Part shown: positions 35,153 through 43,715 of the stretch, one piece after another
Layout of the letters: every line of letters starts with the position of its first letter
How positions within the stretch are numbered: the stretch's first letter is position 1
From: Sorangium cellulosum So0157-2
GTDB lineage: Bacteria > Myxococcota_A > Polyangia > Polyangiales > Polyangiaceae
Assembly (NCBI RefSeq): GCF_000418325.1
Contig: NC_021658.1
Location: forward strand, 3,858,001 to 3,922,000
Length of the DNA: 64,000 nucleotides
Direction: 5' to 3'
Made by a program: the position numbers and the translations under genes
The notes under the pieces: generated by a model
What the model saw: the letters and a program-made list of their open reading frames with translations, nothing else
Told to the model about the DNA's origin: nothing
The model's database searches: none

Positions 35153-36971
35153 CCGCGCGGACGCGGCGGCGGCCGTGCAGCCCTATGCCTGGCAGCAGAA
35201 CGTCGACGGATCGGCCGGCAGCAGCTCGCCGACCGGCTCGCCGCCTCCGCTCGAGGAACTCCTCGATCAGCTCGCCGGTCTCGACGTCCCAGAAGCGAAT
35301 GCTGCCCCGCTCGTCGGCGGTGGCGAGGCGTTGATTGTCGGGGAAGAAGGCGAGCGTCCGCACCGGGTGCTCGTGGCCGACGAGCTCGTGGAGCACCTCG
35401 CGCGTCGCTGCGTCGTGGACGCGGACGGCGATGCCCGTGTACGTCGTGGGAATGGTGGAGTCGTCGCTCGCGGCAAACCCAGCGACCGCGATGAGCCGCT
35501 GATCCGGAGACCAGACCCAGGCTGTTTGATTGCCCTCGAAGCCGGGGAAGGTGGCGACGCGCGCGCCGGTCGCGGCGTCGAATACCCGGAAGATCCCCCT
35601 CGTGTTGGCGTCATGGGTGCCGAGCATCAGCGTGCCGTCGGGGGACATCCTCAGGTCTCCCGACCACTCGGGGTCCGAGGACGAGGTCGTGGGCAGGTCC
35701 TCGTCGGTCTCATAGGTGACGGTCCGCGTCGGATCGCTCTCCTCGAGGTCGTAGTAGCGACCGACGCCGTCATGGTTGATGAGCAGCTCGCCGGAAGGGT
35801 GGAAGGCGACGAGGTGCTGGTTGCCAGGCGGCCTCGGAAAGACGCGCAGGCGGGCGCCCGTCTCGTAGTCCCACGCCTCGGCGGGCTGCCCCGCGCCCGC
35901 GAACGCGACGTAGGGTCGTGTCCTGTCCAGGTCGTGGGTCCAGACGAAGCCGTTGGCGAACCGCTCGTAGATGACCTCGCCCGAGCCGGTGTCGTAGACG
36001 TGGAGGCTCTGCGACGCGATCGCGAGGCGCGAGCCGTCGGGGGACACGGCGAGCTGGCGCGGCGAGAACGTGGCGGGATACTCCATCTCGACCGCGCCGC
36101 CCTCGAGGGCGAGCCGCTCGATGTGGCTCGGGTGGGCGACGTAGACGGCGCCGGTGTCAGGGCCGAGCGCGAGGGCCTGGACGACGTTGCGCGCCCGCAC
36201 CTCCGCGCGCTCCGGGATACCCTCCTTGGCCTCGAAGACGATCACGTCGTCGTCCTCGGCCCAGGCGAAGCGCGTCCCGTCGGGGGAGAAGGCGCCCACG
36301 CGGTCGCCGAAGGTCGTCTCCCCGACGAGCCTCCCGTCCCTGGCGTCGCGGAGCTGGGTGCCGCGGTCCTTGCCAAGAGCGAAGAGGCTGCCGCGCGGCG
36401 ACGCGATCAGGGGCGCGACAGGGCCTTCGCCGACGTCGACCGACCAGCGCTCCTCCCACGAGGCGGGGTCGAGCGCCTTGACGGTGCCGTCGCCGAACCC
36501 AACCAGGATGACGCCGCCCTCCTCGGAGCGGGCGAACGCGGTGATGCCGGCGATCTTCGGGCTCTCGGCGAGGCGCTTGCCGGACGGGGCGTCCCAGATT
36601 CGCACGATCTCGTCCTCTCCGAAGCTCGCGGCCACGCGGCCGTCCGACGAGAGCGCGGCGCCGTAGACCGTGCCGCGGTGATCCGCCGCGGTGCGCTCGA
36701 CGGCCCACGTGCGCGCGTCGATCGCGCTCGTCCCGAGCCTATCGCCGACGAGCAGGCGCTCGCCGTCGCCCGAGAAATCGACGGTCATGGCGGCCGATGG
36801 GAGGTCGCGACAGGGGGTGAGATCGAAGCCGCCATCGGGGTCGATTCCGCCGCCGGGGCTGTCGTCGCCGGAGCCCCTCTCGCCCGGGGGAGCGGGGGGC
36901 TCGCCGGGCTCGCCGCAGGCCGTGAGGATCGAGAAGAGAAGGATTGAAGATGCGTTGAGAAGCTGTCTCAT
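34998..36971 (-). CDS. WD40-repeat lipoprotein, duplicated copy with replaced C-terminus
   Basis: The open frame has 657 residues. The first 575 or so are the same as in the complete copy at 31972-34005, from the lipoprotein signal to GELIEEFLER. After that the last blade is missing. Instead the frame runs through the duplication junction into antisense sequence of the upstream Uma2 gene, giving about 82 Arg/Ala/Pro-rich residues. The overlap with Uma2 is 155 bases. A propeller lacking its closing blade may be unstable, so this copy could be non-functional. It still has the same promoter region with two palindromes. Confidence 0.8.
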   Translation of the reverse strand: MRQLLNASSILLFSILTACGEPGEPPAPPGERGSGDDSPGGGIDPDGGFDLTPCRDLPSAAMTVDFSGDGERLLVGDRLGTSAIDARTWAVERTAADHRGTVYGAALSSDGRVAASFGEDEIVRIWDAPSGKRLAESPKIAGITAFARSEEGGVILVGFGDGTVKALDPASWEERWSVDVGEGPVAPLIASPRGSLFALGKDRGTQLRDARDGRLVGETTFGDRVGAFSPDGTRFAWAEDDDVIVFEAKEGIPERAEVRARNVVQALALGPDTGAVYVAHPSHIERLALEGGAVEMEYPATFSPRQLAVSPDGSRLAIASQSLHVYDTGSGEVIYERFANGFVWTHDLDRTRPYVAFAGAGQPAEAWDYETGARLRVFPRPPGNQHLVAFHPSGELLINHDGVGRYYDLEESDPTRTVTYETDEDLPTTSSSDPEWSGDLRMSPDGTLMLGTHDANTRGIFRVFDAATGARVATFPGFEGNQTAWVWSPDQRLIAVAGFAASDDSTIPTTYTGIAVRVHDAATREVLHELVGHEHPVRTLAFFPDNQRLATADERGSIRFWDVETGELIEEFLERRRRAGRRAAAGRSVDVLLPGIGLHGRRRVRAVSRHAGAARPRARRCAAPPTRGRPARPPRAGARPLRARARPLRARARPPRG

Positions 36972-37030
36972 GGTGAGAGGCAGTGTAGCGACGTCCTCGG
37001 TTTGCGGGAAGGCCAGCAGGGGATCGGGCG

Positions 37031-37063
37031 TGGCATGTCACGGTTCGAGGGCGTGACATGTCA
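37031..37063. promoter_or_regulatory. Two TGACATGTCA palindromes (unit 2)
   Basis: TGGCATGTCA at 37031 and TGACATGTCA at 37054 correspond to the first and last members of the four-copy array in unit 1. The two middle repeats are missing, so the array has contracted or expanded since the duplication. Confidence 0.65.
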
Positions 37064-37322
37064 CGGCTTCAGGCGACCATCCCGGTACGAGCGGAGTCCT
37101 GTGACGCGGCGGGGACCACGCACCGCGATCTGGAGCCCGAGAACATCGTCAGTGGCGATCGACGTCCCAGCGCAGGTAGGCGGCGGCGCGGCGGACCTGG
37201 TAAGCACCTGTTCCGGGAGCGCGACACGTCCGGGGATCCCCCTTGCGACGCGGGCGCATCTGGGCGTGACCGCTCGAGCCGCCCCGGCGATGACTGCTCC
37301 GCACGGTCTGGCCGCGGGAGGC

Positions 37323-37328
37323 TATACT
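37323..37328 (+). promoter_or_regulatory. Candidate -10 box TATACT for Uma2 unit 2
   Basis: TATACT again ends six to seven bases before the ATG at 37335, as in unit 1, although flanking bases differ. Conservation across the diverged stretch argues that the box is used. Confidence 0.5.
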
Positions 37329-37334
37329 CCCCCC

Positions 37335-38072
37335 ATGCAACCCGCCGCGCACGCGCGTCGTCTCCGTCACGTCCGCGCGCCATCCCCGCTCCACTTCCCG
37401 GAAGAGGCCGTCGTGCCGGAGACCAAGCGCCACCTCGATCTGAGGACCCTGCTCTACCTCGTGCTCAAGACCTTCTCGGATCGAGCGGCGATCGGCTCCG
37501 ACCAGTTCGTCTACTGGTCGGCGTCGGAGCCGAGCCGGTGCCTGGCGCCGGACGCCTTCGTCCGGCTCGGCACCCCGGACACGCCGTTCGGCTCCTGGAA
37601 GACGTGGGAGCGCGGTGCCCCGGAGCTCGCGGTCGAGATCGTGAGCGAGCACGACGTGGATCCGCAGATCTGGGCGGAGAAGCTCGGCAAGTACCACGAG
37701 CTTGGCGTGCTGGAGCTCGTCGCGTTCGACCCCGAGGCCGCGCCCGGGGAGCGGCTGCGGGTCTGGGATCGCATCGACGGCGATCTGGTCGAGCGGGTCG
37801 TCGAGGGGGAGCGCAGCCCGTGCACGGTGCTCGATCTGCACTGGGTCGTCGTCCCGGCCGCGGGGCATCCGGCGGCGCTTCGGCTCGCCCGCACCCCCGA
37901 CGGTGCGGAGCTCGTCCTCACCCCCGAGGAGGCCGCGCGCGGGCGCGCAGAGGCCGAGCGCGGGCGCGCAGAGGCCGAGCGCCGGCGCGCGGAGGCCGAG
38001 CAGGCCGCCCGCGCGTCGGCGGAGCGGCGCATCGCCGAGCTCGAGGCCGAGCTGCGCCGGCGTGGCGGCTGA
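37335..38072 (+). CDS. Uma2-family (DUF820) restriction-endonuclease-fold protein, unit 2
   Basis: The protein has 245 residues, the same length as unit 1. It differs by substitutions such as TFSDRAAIGSDQFVYWSASE against TYADRAAIGSDQFVYWLASE, and DVDPQIW against DADPQTW. The nuclease-like residues (EIVSEHD, EKLGKYHELG) are kept, so both copies appear under selection to keep the fold. The tail coiled coil is identical. The gene is followed by the 3' end of the Cys-rich lipoprotein on the other strand. Confidence 0.88.
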   Translation: MQPAAHARRLRHVRAPSPLHFPEEAVVPETKRHLDLRTLLYLVLKTFSDRAAIGSDQFVYWSASEPSRCLAPDAFVRLGTPDTPFGSWKTWERGAPELAVEIVSEHDVDPQIWAEKLGKYHELGVLELVAFDPEAAPGERLRVWDRIDGDLVERVVEGERSPCTVLDLHWVVVPAAGHPAALRLARTPDGAELVLTPEEAARGRAEAERGRAEAERRRAEAEQAARASAERRIAELEAELRRRGG

Positions 38073-38102
38073 CCGCGCGGACGCGGCGGCGGCCGTGCAG
38101 CC

Positions 38103-39248
38103 CTATGCCTGGCAGCAGAACGTCGACGGATCGGCCGGCAGCAGCTCGCCGACCGGCTCGCCGCCGCTCGGGGCGCAGCCGCCGGGGTCGACGGCCACGA
38201 GCTCGGCCGACTTGCTGCCGAGGGCGACCCCGGGCGGCGTGACCCCGCAGAACGACGCCATGGAGCTGACGAGGCTGGATGCGACCTGGTCCGCGCACGC
38301 CCCGTCGCTGTAGACCGAGGCCATGATCGTGCACGACGCGCCCTCGGGCGCCCCGCAGCCGCACTCCGAGCAGCCGCGGGTGTCGTCGGCGCCGCCGTAG
38401 AAGACGTGGCGATCGAGGTAGGGCTCCTCGCACGTCACGTCGCCCTCGTGGAACACGCAGGTCAGGAAGCCGCCGGGCGGCGGGACCCCGGGCTGCTCCG
38501 GCGACGGCATGCAGGTGCTCCGGTCGCCCGGGTACTCGGTGTAGGCGCCGGGCAGGCAGGCGAGCGCGCGGGTCTGCCATGGGTCGAGGCGGGCCGGCGG
38601 CGGCGGCTCGTCGACCCGGGGCGTGCACGCGCCGGTCACCGCCACGGCCGGCGCCTCGACCGCGAGCGCCTGCACGCACGGCTGCCCGCCGCAGCCCTGG
38701 CCGGCGGGGATCGCGTTCTCGGCGGTGCAGGCGCCGTCCCAGGCCTCGGGCGCCGCGAAGGAGGTCACGACGGCGCCGGAGGCCTCGCCGGCGCACGCCG
38801 TCGCCGTGTGCGCGGACCAGCCGAGCGGGAGCTGGCACGAGGCCGTCGCCAGGTCCGGCGGGTCGCACCGGCAGGCCGCGCAGGCGAGCGGCTCCGGCGC
38901 CAGGTCGGCGAACCCCTCGTAGCCGACGTTCGGCGCGGCGGCGGGGCAGCCCGGCGCCTGGTCCGGCGGGCCGAACCAGAGCAGCACCGGGCCGAACCAG
39001 CCGAGCGGCGCCGGCGGGATGCAATCGCCGGCGCAGGCCTGCTCCTCGCCGCCGCCGGCTCCGCCGCCGCCGCCGGCGTCGCCACCCCCGGCGTCGCCTG
39101 CGTCCCCGGCATCTCCGGGGCCCGCCTCGGGCCAGGGGCAGCCCGGGTAGCCGTATTCGCTGGGCTGACAGGGACCGTAAATGGCCGGCGTGTCGCCGCA
39201 GCCGAGGACCAGCAGAAAGCACATGGGCAGAGAGGAGAAGATGCGCAT
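38103..39248 (-). CDS. Cys-rich lipoprotein of unknown function
   Basis: From the ATG at 39248 the protein has 381 residues. An ATG ten codons upstream is possible but puts extra residues before the signal. The start RIFSSLPMCFLLVLGCGDTP is a lipoprotein signal with lipobox LVLGC. A Gly/Asp/Ala linker follows, then a mature region with many cysteines (about 25), for example AACRCDPPDLATASCQLPLG, CSECGCGAPEGASC and a final STFCCQA. It looks like a disulfide-stabilised surface protein of the type abundant in Sorangium. Its last 60-odd bases were copied to 35167-35244 during the tandem duplication. Confidence 0.85.
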   Translation of the reverse strand: MRIFSSLPMCFLLVLGCGDTPAIYGPCQPSEYGYPGCPWPEAGPGDAGDAGDAGGGDAGGGGGAGGGEEQACAGDCIPPAPLGWFGPVLLWFGPPDQAPGCPAAAPNVGYEGFADLAPEPLACAACRCDPPDLATASCQLPLGWSAHTATACAGEASGAVVTSFAAPEAWDGACTAENAIPAGQGCGGQPCVQALAVEAPAVAVTGACTPRVDEPPPPARLDPWQTRALACLPGAYTEYPGDRSTCMPSPEQPGVPPPGGFLTCVFHEGDVTCEEPYLDRHVFYGGADDTRGCSECGCGAPEGASCTIMASVYSDGACADQVASSLVSSMASFCGVTPPGVALGSKSAELVAVDPGGCAPSGGEPVGELLPADPSTFCCQA

Positions 39249-39388
39249 GCCAGGCATGCCTATCGGGTGTCCCTGCAACCGTACAATGGGCAGTTGCCTT
39301 CAAACGGTCAGTTGTGCTTGCCATTCCCGAGACCCTTCAAAGATTCTCTCCAGATACTCGTGGCAGACTCATTCAATCCCAGATTCCT

Positions 39389-40567
39389 TCAGTAGGTGGC
39401 CGTGACGCCCAACCCGAAGACCGCGCCGAGAGGAGATGACGTCCAGCGGAGCGGCGCTGGCGTCGCGCTGTCGTGCGTCACGCGCGTGAACGCCGCCTCG
39501 TTCACCATCCAGATCGCCTCGGCGTAGCCCTGCACGGACCACCTGTCGGAGAGGGGCCACTCGGCACCGAGGCGCGCCCCGAGGCCGAACACGGAATCGC
39601 TGCGCGACGTCCTGGTCCACGGGTCCCGAGGGGAGAACCGGACGGCGCCGAGGGTGGCGAATCCGCACCCGAACAGCGGGCCGCCGCGATAGCAAGCCAG
39701 CGTGACCGCCGCGAAGCCCGTGGTGCCGACGAGGACGCCTTCCACCCCCTGCGCCAGGGAAACGAGCCCTCGCCCTTCCACGGCGATCGACCAGTCGGAC
39801 CGGCGGACACCCAAGGACAGCGTCATTCCGGTCGCTGCTCCCGGCGTGATCCCGAGGCCCAGGCTCGCTCCGAGCCCGGCCTCCAGGCGCAGCCGATCCG
39901 GCGCAGCCGGCGGTGGCTCTGGCCGCGGCGGCGCCCTGGTCGGCTCGGTCGGCCGGGGCGGATCCGGCGCGGCGCGCCGGGCCTGCGGAGACGGCGTCGA
40001 GGGCTCGGGCGGCGTCGAGGGCTCGGGCGGCGAGGACCCGGACGGCGGCGAGGACCCGGACGGCGGCGAGGATCCCGACGGCGGCGACGGCTCCGGCCCC
40101 GCATCCGCCTGCTCCGGCGCGCCGAGGAGCTGCGCCGCGATCGCGAGGGCCACGCCGGACAGCAGCTCCTCGCAGCCGCTCCGGGTGCTGAACCCGTAGG
40201 CCCACTGGGTTTTCCCATCGCGATCGCGCAGCGCCAGCGAGGCCGTGAGCTCGGGTCCCTCCCGCGCGATGTGGATCGTGAGCGCCCGCGGCGCGTCGTC
40301 GTCGAACGGGTCGGCCCCCAGCCTGCGCGTCACCTCCGCGCCCAGGAACGTCTGGTCGGGGCAGCCCTCGGCCCCGGGCCCTCGCTGGACCTCGATCCGC
40401 ACCGCGGCCCGGGGCGGCTCCGGCGCGGCGCGCGCCTCCGCGGCGCAGAGCAGGCCCATGACGGCCGCGACGGCGGCGCGCGCCGGGCGTCGAGCGCCCC
40501 GGCGCGCTCCGGCGGCGCAGCGGAGAGGCCGCCTGCCGAGCTCCTGTCGAGCCCTGGGCCTGCTCAT
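39389..40567 (-). CDS. Probable outer-membrane beta-barrel protein with Pro/Ser-rich linker
   Basis: The protein has 392 residues from the ATG at 40567, which overlaps the sigma-factor stop as ATGA. After a basic leader and hydrophobic segment AAVAAVMGLLCAAEARA (a signal peptide) comes a domain with GCEELLSGVALAIAAQLLGA. Then a linker of PPSGS and PPEPST repeats follows. The last 170 residues alternate like beta-strands: LRLEAGLGASLGLGITPGAA, DWSIAVEGRGLVSLAQGVEG, FGLGARLGAEWPLSDRWSVQ, ending in an aromatic VTATY as barrel proteins do. The pairing with an ECF sigma factor suggests envelope regulation. Function is not identified. Confidence 0.8.
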   Translation of the reverse strand: MSRPRARQELGRRPLRCAAGARRGARRPARAAVAAVMGLLCAAEARAAPEPPRAAVRIEVQRGPGAEGCPDQTFLGAEVTRRLGADPFDDDAPRALTIHIAREGPELTASLALRDRDGKTQWAYGFSTRSGCEELLSGVALAIAAQLLGAPEQADAGPEPSPPSGSSPPSGSSPPSGSSPPEPSTPPEPSTPSPQARRAAPDPPRPTEPTRAPPRPEPPPAAPDRLRLEAGLGASLGLGITPGAATGMTLSLGVRRSDWSIAVEGRGLVSLAQGVEGVLVGTTGFAAVTLACYRGGPLFGCGFATLGAVRFSPRDPWTRTSRSDSVFGLGARLGAEWPLSDRWSVQGYAEAIWMVNEAAFTRVTHDSATPAPLRWTSSPLGAVFGLGVTATY

Positions 40568-41604
40568 CGCGGCGGCTCCCTTCCTGGCGCGCCCTGCTCC
40601 GGTGAGGCGGCGAAGCGTGTCCGGAGCGGCTCCGGCGCGCGCTGCGGCGCGGTGGCTGCGAGGGAGGCGCCGCGCGCGGGCAGCTCGCGCAGCGCCGCCC
40701 CGAAGTGGTCCGCCCAGCGCGGCGGCGGCGGTGTCAGGGCGAGCAGCGCGGCCGCCGTCACGGCCGCGCCCGCCGCGGCCCACCCGAGAGCGCGGGCGAT
40801 CCGGGCCGAGCTGCCTCGCAGGATCGAGGGCGCAGCCAGCGGCGGTGCTGGCGCACGGGGTGTGGATGCCGGCGGTCGCGACGCGGGCAGCGCGGGGGAC
40901 GGCGGCGCCTGCGCTGGCGATGCCGGCGCCTCCGCGTCGTGCTCCTGCGCCAGGAAGCCCGACGCCAGAGGAAACGGGAGCCAGAAGGCGCGCAGCGCCT
41001 GGCGCTGCTCCGGGCGCAGCCGCTCGATGGCGGCGCGGTAGTCCTCGCGGGCGAGGCGAAGCCGGTTGCTGGCGGTGTTGTATTTGAGGCCGAGCTCGCG
41101 GGCGATGTCGACGAGCGGCACCTCGTAGGCCTCGTACATGACGAGGAGGACCCGCCGTTCGGGATCGAGCGTGTCGAGCACCTCGGTCGCGAGCTCCAGC
41201 CGCTCTTGGTTCGCGAGGTGCTCCTCGCCGCTCGGCGTGGGGTCGACCGCTTGGCGCTGCGACGCCAGGTGCAAGCCGGCCGGCACCTCGCGGCGGCGGT
41301 GGGCGCGGTGCAGGTGATGGCTGACCTTGTGCAATGCGATCCCGATCACCCATCGGGCTTCAGGGCTGCGCCGCTGGCGCTGGCCCTGCATGCGTGGCGG
41401 GCCGGCGGCGGAGGGCGCCTCGCGATGCGTCGGGGTCCAGTCGGGGTGGAAACGGTCGAGGCTCTTGTACGCCGCGAGCAGGACCTCCTGCTGCAGGTCA
41501 TCGACGTCGGCCTCGGCGACCCCCAGGAGTCGCAGCAACCGGGGGAGAAGCTCCGTCGCGGCAGCGTGAATGGAGTTCCAGATGTCGTCGCGGGATCTGC
41601 TCAT
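40564..41604 (-). CDS. ECF sigma factor with C-terminal membrane-spanning extension
   Basis: The protein has 346 residues from the ATG at 41604. Region 2 contains ELLPRLLRLLGVAEADVDDL then QQEVLLAAYKSLDRFHPDW, and region 4 LDTLDPERRVLLVMYEAYEV with PLVDIARELGLKYNTASNRL, typical of ECF sigma factors. After about residue 200 comes a long Pro/Ala-rich tail with one hydrophobic span, ARALGWAAAGAAVTAAALLA (about residues 285-305), and then a Pro/Arg-rich end. Sigma factors with a fused membrane segment may carry their own anti-sigma-like tether. It is operonic with the barrel-like protein downstream. Confidence 0.87.
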   Translation of the reverse strand: MSRSRDDIWNSIHAAATELLPRLLRLLGVAEADVDDLQQEVLLAAYKSLDRFHPDWTPTHREAPSAAGPPRMQGQRQRRSPEARWVIGIALHKVSHHLHRAHRRREVPAGLHLASQRQAVDPTPSGEEHLANQERLELATEVLDTLDPERRVLLVMYEAYEVPLVDIARELGLKYNTASNRLRLAREDYRAAIERLRPEQRQALRAFWLPFPLASGFLAQEHDAEAPASPAQAPPSPALPASRPPASTPRAPAPPLAAPSILRGSSARIARALGWAAAGAAVTAAALLALTPPPPRWADHFGAALRELPARGASLAATAPQRAPEPLRTRFAASPEQGAPGREPPR

Positions 41605-41791
41605 ACATAGAATTGCGGGGAGCTTTCCCGGTCCGTTTGTGGAAACGCACCGCCGGCGCACGGGCCGGGGACGCCCTTGCTCGCAGCTGGGCGATCGTCA
41701 TGGACCGGTCGAGCGGCCCTCCGGGAACCGGAAACGGTCTGGGCGGGCGAGCTGAGCTTGGCGCCGGCGTCGGAAGCGGTCTGGGGAGGGT

Positions 41792-42751
41792 CTAGCCCAC
41801 GGCCGGCGCGCCGTTGGGCGCGGCGCTGGGAGCCGGCGGGGTCGCCGTGCCGGACGGCGCGGCACCGGGGGCCAGCGGCGCGGCCGTGCCGGCCGGCGTG
41901 ACGGGGGCTGGCGTGCCGGGCGGCGCCGCCGGCCCAGCCGGCGCCTCGTCCGGCGGCGCGGTCTCGGTGTCCGTGGACGGCGTCGCGCGGCCCGCGCGCC
42001 CCTTGTAGAGCGACGGGGCGATCACGTCGGCGTCCTCCTCGTCCCAGCGCAGGTAGGCGACGGCGCGGCGGACCTGGTCGTAGGCATGGACGAGCAGCGC
42101 GAAGGCGCGGGCCCGCTTGTCCGCGGCCTCGGTCGGCCCGGGTCCCTTGCCGTGCTCCCTGATTCCGAGGGCGGCGAGCAGCTGCGGCCCGACCTCCCCG
42201 GCGAGCTTCACCTCCTCCTCGGTCGCCGCCGTCCTGCCGGCGATCTCGGACCAGCTCGCGCTGAAGAGCGCCGAGAGCGCCACGAGGTCGTTCGCCGTGT
42301 CGATGTGCCCTTGCCCCGCGCGGATGTCCGCGACCGCCTCTGCGTCGAGCAGGCCGCGTCGGGCGAGCGCCTCGGCGTCGCCGAGCAGGTTCTCGCGCAG
42401 CGGCGCCGCCTCGGCGAGCAGCGGCTTCACCGCGCTCTCGGCATCTCCGCTGGACAGCCACAGGAGGTGCGCATACCAGGCGGCGAGCGCGTAGGTCTCG
42501 AGCCGGTCGAGCCGCGCGAGCTCGAACGTCGGCAGGTGCTCCGCGATGTGGGCGCGCAGCGCGCGGAGGCCGGGCAGCACGCCGAGCACCTGGGAGACCA
42601 CGCGGGGCACGTCGAGGTTCATCGCGATGAGCCGGTCCGGGCTCAGGGCCTCGATCTCGGGGAGCGCCTTGTCGAAGGCCGCCGCCGCCTGGGGCGGGGC
42701 CGAGGGCTTCTTGGGAGCGGGCTTTTTCTTGACCGAAGAAGATTTCGCCAT
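41792..42751 (-). CDS. Hypothetical protein, Sorangium-type family
   Basis: The protein has 319 residues from the ATG at 42751 with AGGTGATC upstream. It starts AKSSSVKKKPAPKKPSAPP, a basic leader, followed by helical segments IEALSPDRLIAMNLDVPRVV, LETYALAAWYAHLLWLSSGD, AEAVADIRAGQGHIDTANDL and AFALLVHAYDQVRRAVAYLR. The last 75 residues are a Pro/Ala/Thr-rich low-complexity tail. I recall similar all-helical proteins in several copies in Sorangium-type genomes, with no known role. A 38-base remnant of a relative lies at 34244-34281. No catalytic motif is visible. Confidence 0.8.
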   Translation of the reverse strand: MAKSSSVKKKPAPKKPSAPPQAAAAFDKALPEIEALSPDRLIAMNLDVPRVVSQVLGVLPGLRALRAHIAEHLPTFELARLDRLETYALAAWYAHLLWLSSGDAESAVKPLLAEAAPLRENLLGDAEALARRGLLDAEAVADIRAGQGHIDTANDLVALSALFSASWSEIAGRTAATEEEVKLAGEVGPQLLAALGIREHGKGPGPTEAADKRARAFALLVHAYDQVRRAVAYLRWDEEDADVIAPSLYKGRAGRATPSTDTETAPPDEAPAGPAAPPGTPAPVTPAGTAAPLAPGAAPSGTATPPAPSAAPNGAPAVG

Positions 42752-43018
42752 GAGGGGATCACCTCTCGCTTGTCTCCATCGCCGAGCCGTGGAGGACAGC
42801 AAAGGACACACGCCCTCTACCCCCCGCGATGGATGTCGTTGTGAGCGCCCGGCGCGCGCCGGACGTTCCGGGCAGGCATAACGACGCGTCTCCATGCGTC
42901 AACGCGCCTGGCAAGATCCTGACGACAGGCCGCCCGAGCTCGTGAGCTTGCGCGTGGGCAGCGCGGCTGCCCTGCCAGGAGCGGTTCCGGTCCCGGAGGA
43001 CAAGCTCAGCGAATCTGT
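42752..43018. other. Intergenic region before the 43-bp repeat array
   Basis: This 267-base stretch holds the promoter region of the hypothetical gene at 41792-42751 and degenerate single units of the 43-bp repeat near 42957-43000. The plus-strand frame that begins at 42894 translates the repeat and is not a gene. Confidence 0.4.
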
Positions 43019-43573
43019 TCAGACCGGTTCCGGTGGGTCGGTGGCAGCGCGGCAGCCCTGCCCAGACCGTGTCCGGTGGGTCGAGGGCAGCGCGGCAGCC
43101 CTTCCCGGACCGCTTCCGGTGGGTCGAGGGCAGCGCGGCAGCCCTTCCCGGACCGCTTCCGGTGGGTCGAGGGCAGCGCGGCAGGCCTTCCCGGACCGCT
43201 TCCGGTGGGTCGAGGGCAGCGCGGCAGGCCTTCCCGGACCGCTTCCGGTGGGTCGAGGGCAGCGCGGCAGGCCTTCCCGGACCGCTTCCGGTGGGTCGAG
43301 GGCAGCGCGGCAGGCCTTCCCGGACCGCTTCCGGTGGGTCGAGGGCAGCGCGGCAGGCCTTCCCGGACCGCTTCCGGTGGGTCGAGGGCAGCGCGGCAGG
43401 CCTTCCCGGACCGCTTCCGGTGGGTCGAGGGCAGCGCGGCAGGCCTTCCCGGACCGCTTCCGGTGGGTCGAGGGCAGCGCGGCAGGCCTTCCCGGACCGC
43501 TTCCGGTGGGTCGAGGGCAGCGCGGCAGGCCTTCCCGGACCGCTTCCGGTGGGTCGAGGGCAGCGCGGCAGGT
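43019..43573 (+). repeat. 43-bp minisatellite, 13 units
   Basis: GGTGGGTCG recurs every 43 bases from 43032 to 43548, thirteen times. The first two units are diverged and the next two carry GCAGCCC. The last nine carry GCAGGCC and look identical, as expected from recent homogenisation at the right end. The unit is not a multiple of three, and all frames stay open, so the frames through it are artefacts. Two degenerate units lie at 49779-49862. Confidence 0.97.
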
Positions 43574-43715
43574 AGTGAGGGATTTTGGCCGAAAGTGGGG
43601 GAGTTTGGCCCCGGGCCTTCGCGGAAGGGCTAGGATCGGCTTGAAGTAGTGCGGGACGCGACGCCTGGCAGCGTCCGTCCCGCGTGGCCGAAACCTCCTA
43701 CACCGAGGTCCCGAC

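Larger units (their letters stand above)
32279..38165. repeat. Tandem duplication of [WD40 lipoprotein 3'-truncated + Uma2] module
   Basis: Unit 1 spans 32279-35244 and unit 2 spans 35245 to about 38165. Offset is 2966 bases up to the palindrome array and 2920 after it, because unit 1 has two more 23-bp repeats. The first 2 kb (32279-34323 and 35245-37243) looked identical on reading. The Uma2 part differs at scattered positions. The junction at 35245 joins the 3' end of a copy of the Cys-rich lipoprotein gene (intact at 38103-39248) to the inside of the WD40 gene. Confidence 0.92.

Noticed and set aside
43019..43573. CRISPR array
   Set aside because: Units are directly adjacent with no unique spacers, the period is exactly 43 bp, and no cas genes are present. 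It is a minisatellite.
42894..43649. Open frames through the 43-bp repeat as repeat proteins
   Set aside because: All three plus frames and one minus frame stay open because the unit is not a multiple of three, and none has a ribosome site.
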